In this document: positions 6,361 through 11,633 of the stretch, one piece after another
How positions within the stretch are numbered: position 1 is the stretch's first letter
Layout: every line of letters begins with the position of its first letter
Notes under the pieces: model-generated
What the model saw: the letters and a program-made list of their open reading frames with translations, nothing else
Database searches by the model: none
Told to the model about the DNA's origin: nothing
Made by a program: the position numbers and the translations under genes
Assembly (NCBI GenBank): GCA_036986135.1
Contig: BTQZ01000066.1
Span: 1 to 11,633, forward strand
DNA from: JADFRG01 sp036986135
Lineage (GTDB): Bacteria; Chloroflexota; Anaerolineae; Anaerolineales; E44-bin32
Reading direction: 5' to 3'
Length of the DNA stretch: 11,633 bases

Positions 6361-6918
6361 TCAAGCTTCATCTTCTCGAGGGATGAAATATACGTCGGTT
6401 GGCTTGAGTTTGCTGTTGCGAAGGAAGCGAGGCTCAACTTCCATCCCGATCCAGTCCAGCGAGGCGGCCATAGGGTCAACACCAACGAGACGGGCCATGA
6501 AGAGCGTATCTACTCCTTCGTATTCCACGAGGATCAGGACAAAGGGCGTCTCCGGCAGGAACTCCTCTGATCCAAAGTGGCAGACTGTAAAGGCGTGAAT
6601 GCCGGCCTTTCGGTCGGAAATGTCGATCCACTCGGTTTCTCCGCCGGAATTCATATCGTGACCGCGCGGGGTGGCATAGGTGTAGCCGGTAGCGGGGTCC
6701 CGAGTTGCCAGCAGCCGCTTGTTGGAGGCCGCCGCGAACCATGGGCTGTCTTGCCCGTACGAGTGAAGATAGGTGATCTTGTATTCCTGTTCGATTTGGA
6801 GCGGAGCCATACGCTTCAGGAAGGCCAGCGCATCCGGATCCAATTCTTTGGGAAACGGAATACCGTGAACCACATACCCGCCCAGGGTTTCAGGACGTTT
6901 CTTTGGAAGTTCTCCCAT
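6361..6918 (-). CDS. DUF35-type OB-fold protein with a cysteine-free zinc-ribbon segment
   Basis: A 185-residue protein of the DUF35 type, small subunits that pair with thiolase-superfamily enzymes and help hold CoA substrates. The usual layout is an N-terminal helix, a rubredoxin-like zinc ribbon and an OB fold. The segment RLLATRDPATGYTYATPRG followed by HDMNSG aligns with the ribbon pattern RCPxCGxxYxPPRxxCPxC without gaps. All four cysteines are replaced (Asp74, Thr77, Asp88, Ser91). Strands of the OB fold follow from about 97 (WIDISDRKAGIHAFTVCHF), ending near 180. The start may be the ATG at 6918 or the GTG at 6921, whose G is shared with the upstream stop TAG. AGGAG lies eight and five bases before them respectively. 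Direct adjacency to the thiolase-like gene supports a complex of the two products. Confidence 0.85.
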   Translation of the reverse strand: MGELPKKRPETLGGYVVHGIPFPKELDPDALAFLKRMAPLQIEQEYKITYLHSYGQDSPWFAAASNKRLLATRDPATGYTYATPRGHDMNSGGETEWIDISDRKAGIHAFTVCHFGSEEFLPETPFVLILVEYEGVDTLFMARLVGVDPMAASLDWIGMEVEPRFLRNSKLKPTDVYFIPREDEA

Positions 6919-6920
6919 CA

Positions 6921-8285
6921 CTAGCTCTCCTGTTCCAGGACACTGACAGTCACGTACGTACCGGTTCCCGCATGCGAGTGGATCGCGCCGCGCTTGGCGC
7001 CCTCCAATTGCAGCGTGTCATCCTCGAAATGAAGGCCGACGGTGCCCTGCAGCTGCCAGATCGCAAAGACCCCCTGCATCAGACCAGTCGCCCCAACCGG
7101 ATGTCCGCATGCGATGAGACCGCCCGAGGGGTTGACGGGACAGACCGGGGCATGATTCAGATCCAGGTCGTATTCGATGTTTGGCATAAAGGCCTTGCCG
7201 GACACCGCAAACGGTCCACCCTCTCCGTAGCGACAAAGCCCGAGGTCCTCATAGGTCTGTATCTCGCTGGAGGTGTAGGCATCGTGCAGCTCGATGAAGT
7301 CAAGCTCGCCAAGGGGATCGGTGATGCCGGCATGCTTATATGCCATGTTGCCCGCAGTTCGCCCTGCTCGGAAGGAGTGCACTCCGGGATAGCGCGTGCC
7401 GTGATCCCATAGCTCCTTGTAATAGGCACGCGTCTCATCGGAACCTTTTTCCTGCTCCGTGGCGTAGTCTCGAAGGAAGGTCTCGTAATCTACATGCGGC
7501 CTGTCGGCCATACGCATCGCATCCGTTCCGCGACCGATCCCTGTCACCCGGACCAGCGGCCGGCGCACCTTCGCGCCGGCGGATTCCAGCCGCTGCAGCC
7601 CTTCCTCAGAGGCGAGGATCGTGGCCGCTGCGCCGTCCGACATCACGCAGATATCCAGGCGGGTCAGTGGCCATGCCACCATGGGCGAGTTGCGCACGTC
7701 CTGGATCGAATAGCGATTGCGCTTCTGCGCGTAAGGGTTGTAATAGGCGTTAATGTGGTTCTTCACCGAAACGGCCGCCATTTGCTCGACGGTCGTGCCG
7801 AACTCCTTCATGTGGCGCGTCACCATCATGGCGTAGTATCCCGAATAAAAGCCTCCTACCGGATAGTCCCAGGACACATCCGAGGCAAGCGCAATGAACT
7901 CATTGCCTTTCCAGGTCTCCACGTGGCTCATCGTCTCAAACCCATAAGCCACGCATACCTCCATATGACCTGAAGCGACCGCCTTCCAGGCCTCCTGGAA
8001 ACACAGACCTCCGGTTGCGCCGCCGCCCTCTACCCGATGACTGGGCTTGGGACACAGGCCCAGGTAGTCCTGAGCCATGATGCCGGACATCAGCTGACGA
8101 CTGAAATGGTCTGAGAAATACGATGCCACGGATCCATCCACCAGAGAGGTGAAGGTTGGAAAGTCCAGCCCGATGTCTCCTATGGAATAGTCGTAGGCTT
8201 CCTTGACAACGGCCTGGAAGGTTTTGTCCGGGCGAGCTTTGGTGAACTTGGAAACTCCGCCCGACAGCGCGTAGACGGGACGCAT
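6921..8285 (-). CDS. Thiolase-superfamily protein lacking the nucleophilic cysteine
   Basis: A 454-residue protein of the SCP-x/Ltp2-like branch of the thiolase superfamily. The C-terminal half is clear: LHDAYTSSEIQTYEDLG (333-349) with His334, NPSGGLIACGHPVGATG (385-401) with His395, and IHSHAGTGT (435-443). In the N-terminal half, RVEGGGATGGLCFQEAWKAV aligns without gaps to the RVEaaCASG motif, and the acyl-accepting Cys is Gly89. Cys95 is six residues too late. About 35-40 extra residues lie between GIGRGTD and the HDA motif compared with thiolases I know. A classical thiolase cycle through an acyl-cysteine therefore looks impossible. Non-thiolase chemistry, such as aldol cleavage with its DUF35 partner, is an inference. 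The start at 8285 fits family N-termini (MRPVYALSGGVSKF), though its GGAGG is 11 bases away. The ATG at 8315, with GGAGG four bases upstream, would add ten residues. It heads the operon. Confidence 0.9.
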   Translation of the reverse strand: MRPVYALSGGVSKFTKARPDKTFQAVVKEAYDYSIGDIGLDFPTFTSLVDGSVASYFSDHFSRQLMSGIMAQDYLGLCPKPSHRVEGGGATGGLCFQEAWKAVASGHMEVCVAYGFETMSHVETWKGNEFIALASDVSWDYPVGGFYSGYYAMMVTRHMKEFGTTVEQMAAVSVKNHINAYYNPYAQKRNRYSIQDVRNSPMVAWPLTRLDICVMSDGAAATILASEEGLQRLESAGAKVRRPLVRVTGIGRGTDAMRMADRPHVDYETFLRDYATEQEKGSDETRAYYKELWDHGTRYPGVHSFRAGRTAGNMAYKHAGITDPLGELDFIELHDAYTSSEIQTYEDLGLCRYGEGGPFAVSGKAFMPNIEYDLDLNHAPVCPVNPSGGLIACGHPVGATGLMQGVFAIWQLQGTVGLHFEDDTLQLEGAKRGAIHSHAGTGTYVTVSVLEQES

Positions 8286-8357
8286 CGAAATTATTTCCTC
8301 CAGCAGTGGGACCATTCTACCTCCGCAGGAAGTGGCGACGGATCGCCGCCTCTGTGC

Positions 8358-8363
8358 TAGGAT
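8358..8363 (+). promoter_or_regulatory. Weak candidate extended -10 element for the PEBP lipoprotein gene
   Basis: TGC-TAGGAT (8355-8363) resembles an extended -10 box in the short divergent gap before the lipoprotein gene, with no good -35 box. A start from it would leave a leader of about a dozen bases that just includes the GGAGG ribosome-binding site. I found no convincing promoter for the divergent thiolase-headed operon in the same gap. Confidence 0.2.
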
Positions 8364-8382
8364 CTGTCGTCGGAGGCTTCTG

Positions 8383-9009
8383 ATGAGGACAATAGTCGGA
8401 TTAGCCGCGCTGCTCGTGCTTGGAGCATGTGCTACTGAGAGTGGGCCCGCCCCCACGCTTGCGGAGCCTACTCAATCGGTTTCCGCTGTGGTGGAGCCGA
8501 CCCAACCGGAGGCCGCACCCACGGAAGAGACGGCCCCGCCAACAGAGGAGCAGGTTGATATGGCCTTTCAGCTAACGAGTTCAGCTTTCGCCCCGGAAGA
8601 CTCGATCCCCGCCACCTACTCGTGCGACGGCGCGAACATCTCGCCACCCCTGAGCTGGACAGACCCGCCGAGCGGCACGAAGAGCTTTGCCCTGATCTTT
8701 GACGACCCCGATGCGCCGGGAGGCGCCTGGGTGCATTGGGTGCTCTTCGATCTTCCGACCGAGGCACGTTCGCTGCCTGAAGCCGTGGGGCCGGACCCCA
8801 GGTTAGGGGTGCACGGTTCGAACAGCTGGAATTCCATCGGATACGGAGGACCCTGCCCGCCCGGTGGTGAGCATCGCTACTTCTTCAAGCTTTACGCGCT
8901 AGACAGTGTTCTTGAGCTAGAGGTGGGTGCTACCAAGGAGCAGGTCCTGGAGGCCATGGAAGGTCATATCCTGGCTGAAACCGAACTGATGGGGACCTAT
9001 TCCCGGTAA
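8383..9009 (+). CDS. PEBP-family (YbhB/YbcL) lipoprotein
   Basis: A 208-residue exported lipoprotein. The signal peptide has a short hydrophobic core and the lipobox LGAC, with lipidated Cys16. A Pro/Thr/Glu-rich linker of about 40 residues follows. The phosphatidylethanolamine-binding-protein fold spans about 60-207. Diagnostic blocks are the anion-pocket segment DDPDAPGG (107-114), WVHWV (116-120), GYGGPCPPGGEHRY (153-166), and a C-terminal helix with GHILAETELMGTY. The bacterial YbhB/YbcL branch has this size and these blocks; its ligands are mostly undefined. The ATG at 8383 has GGAGG six bases upstream. An upstream in-frame extension to 8332 lacks a ribosome-binding site and would bury the signal peptide. 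The gene is monocistronic, divergent from the acyl-CoA operon and convergent with tatC, 33 bases away. It probably sits on the outer face of the cytoplasmic membrane. Confidence 0.92.
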   Translation: MRTIVGLAALLVLGACATESGPAPTLAEPTQSVSAVVEPTQPEAAPTEETAPPTEEQVDMAFQLTSSAFAPEDSIPATYSCDGANISPPLSWTDPPSGTKSFALIFDDPDAPGGAWVHWVLFDLPTEARSLPEAVGPDPRLGVHGSNSWNSIGYGGPCPPGGEHRYFFKLYALDSVLELEVGATKEQVLEAMEGHILAETELMGTYSR

Positions 9010-9042
9010 GGAGTAGAGAGTTCCTAGCGTAGCGGAGGGCCG

Positions 9043-9936
9043 TCAGAGATTTGATTCAGAGGCTGTGGCTTGCTTAGCCTCCTTGGCCGCGCGCCTCCGC
9101 CTTCCGGCCCCGGCCATGGCGGCCAGGACAATACTCACGAGGTAGAGCACGATCATCGGCGCCATAACGAGCGCCATGTTCACCGGATCTACCGTCGGCG
9201 TTGCGGCGGCCGCTAGAACTGCAATACCTACGAGCGCTATGCGCCAGCTGCGCGCTAGTGTCCGAGCGTCGACAAAACCCAGTCCGGCAAGCACATAGAT
9301 CACGAGCGGAAACTGGAAGGCGAGTCCGATCCAGAACATCAGGCTGGTTACGAAGCGCACGTAGTTGGAGGGGCGGGGAATCGTCGTAACGCCCATGAAA
9401 TTGAGCAGGAATGGTAGAGCGGTGGGAAGCACGACGAAGTAGGTGAACGAGATTCCTGCCGCGAAGAGCAAAAACGAGAACGGAATCGCAAACAGGACCA
9501 ACCGGCGCTCGGCGCGTTTCAATCCGGGATTCACAAAAGCAAACAGCTCGAACAGGATGTAGGGAAATGCCAATACGAATCCGGTCAACAGTGATACGCG
9601 CATAAAGGTGCCAATGGATTCGGTGACTTCGATGCTTTGGAGCGCTTCTACTCCACCTATCGGTTTGGCCAATAGGTTCAGAATCCGCGCCGCGAAAACG
9701 AAGCTCAGCGCCGTCATACCGAAGAGCACGATGAGGGCGCGTAAGAGATGTCGCCGCAGGTCCTCGAGGTGATCGACCAGCAGCATGGGCTCCTTAAACG
9801 CCCGTGCGATGACATCCGTGGTGGGGCTGTCTTCCGGCTCCTGGTCTAAGAACTCACGAAATGCTCGATAGGGCCACAAGAGGGCCCTCACGGGCGCCGT
9901 GATGAGTCGCCAGAGCCTTCCTGCCAGCCTTCTCAT
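9043..9936 (-). CDS. tatC: Sec-independent protein translocase TatC
   Basis: A 297-residue polytopic membrane protein, the substrate-receptor core of twin-arginine translocation of folded proteins. Family marks are the cytoplasmic HLEDLRRHLLRAL near 56-68, with Glu58 as the Glu that helps read the twin-arginine signal. FAFVNPGLKRAERR follows at 132-145, with Glu143 in the first cytoplasmic loop, then the VDPVN block at 249-253. Six transmembrane helices can be placed between about 64 and 275. The N-terminus before the HLEDLR motif is about 50 residues, longer than usual, and holds a basic amphipathic stretch (MRRLAGRLWRLITAPVRALL). The C-terminus is basic. The ATG comes three bases after the tatB stop, so translation is probably coupled. 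It is the last gene of the fabG-to-tatC block. Confidence 0.96.
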   Translation of the reverse strand: MRRLAGRLWRLITAPVRALLWPYRAFREFLDQEPEDSPTTDVIARAFKEPMLLVDHLEDLRRHLLRALIVLFGMTALSFVFAARILNLLAKPIGGVEALQSIEVTESIGTFMRVSLLTGFVLAFPYILFELFAFVNPGLKRAERRLVLFAIPFSFLLFAAGISFTYFVVLPTALPFLLNFMGVTTIPRPSNYVRFVTSLMFWIGLAFQFPLVIYVLAGLGFVDARTLARSWRIALVGIAVLAAAATPTVDPVNMALVMAPMIVLYLVSIVLAAMAGAGRRRRAAKEAKQATASESNL

Positions 9937-9939
9937 ATC

Positions 9940-10308
9940 TCAGTCTTGTTCGGGGGAAGAGCCTTCGGTGTCCTCGGGCTCCTTTGAGTCGTCATCGGGT
10001 TCAGAAGAGGTGTCCGGGGCAAGATCGAGATCCTTAAGCTGATCGACCCCTGCAGTAACGCCCTCTTCCACCTCCCGCTTTACCTGCTGCAATTCCTCCA
10101 GGGCCGCTTCTCTCGCTAGCCGGTTGGGGAGCGTGCGGATGCTCCTGGAGGCCTCGCTCAGGTTTTGCCAGGCCTCGGACTTATACAGCTGATTCAACAA
10201 GCGGCCCGTTGAGCGGGCCGCCTTTCCAAGATCGCGCGGTCCAACGGCGATGAGCGCGATCAGGGCGATGAATAACGCTTCAAGCGGGCCTATTCCAAGG
10301 ATTTCCAT
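9940..10308 (-). CDS. tatB: Twin-arginine translocase subunit, TatB-like
   Basis: A 122-residue single-helix membrane protein of the TatA/TatB family. It has a very short transmembrane helix (about 6-22), the hinge Gly23-Pro24 (VGPRDLGKAAR), and an amphipathic helix along the membrane to about 45. A longer charged helical region reaches about 93, followed by an acidic, disordered tail (DTSSEPDDDSKEPEDTEG). The acidic residue in the membrane segment (Glu10) and the length favour TatB over TatA, although one protein does both jobs in some bacteria. It lies directly before tatC, as expected for the receptor complex. No second TatA-type gene is in the window. It starts 15 bases after nusB, with only a weak ribosome-binding site. 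Confidence 0.88.
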   Translation of the reverse strand: MEILGIGPLEALFIALIALIAVGPRDLGKAARSTGRLLNQLYKSEAWQNLSEASRSIRTLPNRLAREAALEELQQVKREVEEGVTAGVDQLKDLDLAPDTSSEPDDDSKEPEDTEGSSPEQD

Positions 10309-10323
10309 GTTCGGGGTCCGACA

Positions 10324-10749
10324 TCACTTTACCGTGGATGGTTTCCTTGAGTTCCTCCTGCCTGCCAATGTACCGAGGACACCGTTCACAAATCGGGGAG
10401 CGCTGTCGGAACCGTAGCGCTTGGCGAGCTCCACAGCTTCATTGATGGCAACCTTGACCGGAGTCTCGCCCCAAATGAGGAGCTCCCAAAGGGCCAGGCG
10501 CAGGATATTCCGATCAATTACTGCCAGCTCGCTGATCGGCCACTCTGGCGCGCTTTCGGCGACCATCGAATCGAGCTCTTCCCCTGACTCCAGCGTCCCG
10601 CGCACGATTCTGCGCATGAACTCGCTGGCTTCTGGGGATAGATCCTCGCCGTAACGGGCCAATACCTCTTCTGCCGGGTGACCCACGCTGTCGATTTCGT
10701 AGAGCGCCTGCAGTGCCTGGGACCGGGCTCGACGCCGCTCACGTTTCAT
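10324..10749 (-). CDS. nusB: Transcription antitermination factor NusB
   Basis: A 141-residue all-helical RNA-binding protein that joins NusE (ribosomal protein S10) in antitermination complexes on rRNA operons. Family blocks are the N-terminal RRARSQALQALYEID (6-20), ELAVIDRNILRLALWEL (74-90), and the C-terminal VAINEAVELAKRYGSD (100-115) with RFVNGVLG (119-126). The arginine-rich start (MKRERRRAR) fits the RNA-binding N-terminus. I chose the ATG at 10749, giving the usual NusB length. It overlaps the end of asp23 by 11 bases, which suggests translational coupling. An in-frame ATG at 10773 would add eight residues. Confidence 0.95.
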   Translation of the reverse strand: MKRERRRARSQALQALYEIDSVGHPAEEVLARYGEDLSPEASEFMRRIVRGTLESGEELDSMVAESAPEWPISELAVIDRNILRLALWELLIWGETPVKVAINEAVELAKRYGSDSAPRFVNGVLGTLAGRRNSRKPSTVK

Positions 10750-11128
10750 TTTCGAAGCTGATTTCCTCGACATGCACATCCACTCGAGTGACCTGCATAC
10801 CCACCATGTCCTCGAGCGCACGCGCGACCTCACGCTGAACTTTGCGGCTGACCTCGCGCACTTCGACGCCGTAATCGAGTACTAAATACAGATCGGTTGC
10901 CACCGAATTGCTCTCGAGCTCGATGCGCACACCGTCGCCCGCTTCCCGCCGAAACAGCCGATTCACTCCACCTGGAATAGGCGCCATGCCAGCTACGCCC
11001 GGGACGGAGAGACTCGTGAGCTGAGCAATCCGCACCAGCACGCCGGGAGCAATCGTCGTCTTTCCCGGGGCACGAGGTTCTTCACCTTTCTTTGTTGATT
11101 CCGCTTTCTTGGTCTTCGCTTCTGCCAT
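10739..11128 (-). CDS. Asp23/Gls24 family envelope stress protein
   Basis: A 129-residue protein of the Asp23 family (alkaline shock protein 23, also called Gls24). A lysine-rich, probably disordered N-terminus of about 23 residues precedes the family core. The core has TTIAPGVLVRIA (24-35), SVPGVAGM (41-48), and the strand-helix block DLYLVLDYGVEVREVSRKVQ (79-98). The closing strand is VTRVDVHVEEISF (113-125). In Firmicutes such proteins are membrane-associated and linked to cell-envelope stress; the biochemical role is poorly known. Its place beside nusB recalls Firmicute and Chloroflexota gene orders. It starts one base after the fabG stop and overlaps nusB by 11 bases. Confidence 0.92.
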   Translation of the reverse strand: MAEAKTKKAESTKKGEEPRAPGKTTIAPGVLVRIAQLTSLSVPGVAGMAPIPGGVNRLFRREAGDGVRIELESNSVATDLYLVLDYGVEVREVSRKVQREVARALEDMVGMQVTRVDVHVEEISFENET

Positions 11129-11129
11129 C

Positions 11130-11633
11130 TCAGTGCATCACGATCCCACCGTCCACGGCCAGAACGTGGCCGGTGATATAAGCCGCGTCGTCGGAGGCAA
11201 GGAACGCGACCGACTTCGCCACTTCTTCAGGCAGGCCGGATCGTCCCAGCGGGATCATACCCAACAGCCATTCCTTTGCCTCTTCCGGAGTGTCTTTCCA
11301 AATCCCGGTATCGATGTATCCGGCCGCAACCGCGTTGACCGTGATGTTACGGGTAGCTACCTCGCGAGCCAATGCCTTGGTGAATCCAACCTGACCCGCC
11401 TTTGAAGCAGAATAGTTCGTTTGGCCTGGATTGCCCATCTGCCCTGAGATTGAGGTGATGTTGACGATCCTTCCATAGCGCTTTTTCATCATGTGTCTTA
11501 CGGCTGCCTTGGAGCAGTTGAATGTGGCCTTGAGATTGGTCCGTATTACGTCGTCCCAATCCTTTTCTTTCATCAACATGATGAAGCCATCGCGAATGAT
11601 CCCGGCGTTGTTGACCAGGATGTGCAGGCCATC
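11130..11633 (-). CDS. fabG: 3-oxoacyl-ACP reductase FabG (partial, 5' end beyond the window)
   Basis: The C-terminal 167 residues of a short-chain dehydrogenase/reductase; about 80 N-terminal residues with the nucleotide-binding glycine motif lie past the right edge. The visible part opens with DGLHILVNNAG, the NNAG structural motif. The catalytic triad follows: Ser61 in VNITSISGQMG, and Tyr74 with Lys78 in NYSASKAG (numbered from the first visible codon). The C-terminus ITGHVLAVDGG is typical of FabG. The enzyme reduces 3-oxoacyl-ACP with NADPH in fatty-acid elongation. The usual VAPGF after the fifth strand is VAAGY here, a minor change. Many related reductases act on other substrates, but the sequence is very FabG-like. 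It is the first visible gene of the block that continues with asp23, nusB, tatB and tatC. Confidence 0.93.
   Translation of the reverse strand, partial: DGLHILVNNAGIIRDGFIMLMKEKDWDDVIRTNLKATFNCSKAAVRHMMKKRYGRIVNITSISGQMGNPGQTNYSASKAGQVGFTKALAREVATRNITVNAVAAGYIDTGIWKDTPEEAKEWLLGMIPLGRSGLPEEVAKSVAFLASDDAAYITGHVLAVDGGIVMH

Noticed and set aside
8286..8456. N-terminal extension of the thiolase-like protein up to 8456
   Set aside because: It overlaps the start of the divergent lipoprotein gene and has no family similarity; only the ten-residue extension to 8315 stays possible.
1..11633. CRISPR arrays, tRNA or rRNA genes, insertion sequences, prophage or attachment sites
   Set aside because: I looked for spaced direct repeats, cloverleaf ends, transposase motifs and terminal inverted repeats and saw none that could be supported.

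Overview
The window carries 15 protein-coding genes, two of them cut by the window ends, in five transcription blocks with little spare DNA. The organism is bacterial and moderately GC-rich. An Asp23-nusB pair, a separate TatB/TatC pair, a lipoprotein with a long Pro/Thr/Glu linker and several ATG-overlap gene junctions fit a deep-branching monoderm-like lineage. Chloroflexota is my best guess, but no rRNA or other taxonomic marker is present, so this is inference.

Layout from left to right. (1) Positions 1-482, minus strand: a small CxxC thioredoxin-fold protein followed by the start of a Crp/Fnr-type cyclic-nucleotide-binding protein that runs off the left edge. (2) Positions 483-1046: a 564-base region with a candidate minus-strand promoter framed by two small palindromes, a good plus-strand promoter, and a leader hairpin. 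(3) Positions 1047-1331, plus strand: a 94-residue two-helix membrane protein. (4) Positions 1535-8285, minus strand: a six-gene acyl-CoA operon. Its transcription order is thiolase-superfamily protein, DUF35-type OB-fold partner, polytopic membrane protein, two-helix membrane protein resembling DUF6585, acetyl-CoA-synthetase-like acyl-CoA synthetase, acyl-CoA dehydrogenase. (5) Positions 8383-9009, plus strand: a PEBP (YbhB/YbcL) lipoprotein. (6) Positions 9043-11633, minus strand: fabG (5' part missing), asp23, nusB, tatB and tatC, closely packed.

The acyl-CoA operon is the part most worth attention. Its first five genes are linked stop-to-start, with a possible 17-codon relay ORF bridging the only real gap. 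The thiolase-like protein has glycine where thiolases carry the acyl-accepting cysteine, yet keeps two active-site histidines. Its DUF35 partner has lost all four cysteines of the zinc ribbon, at exactly the expected spacing. The acyl-CoA synthetase has glycine where acetyl-CoA synthetases have the pocket-closing tryptophan, which suggests a larger substrate. Together these suggest activation of a bulky acid, alpha-beta dehydrogenation, and a non-classical C-C bond reaction, perhaps retro-aldol as in the steroid Ltp2-DUF35 system. Two membrane proteins of unknown function are translated in the same chain. The substrate and the reaction are not determinable from sequence alone.

The right-hand block mixes fatty-acid synthesis (FabG), envelope stress (Asp23), transcription antitermination (NusB) and twin-arginine export (TatB, TatC). 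It looks like housekeeping DNA.
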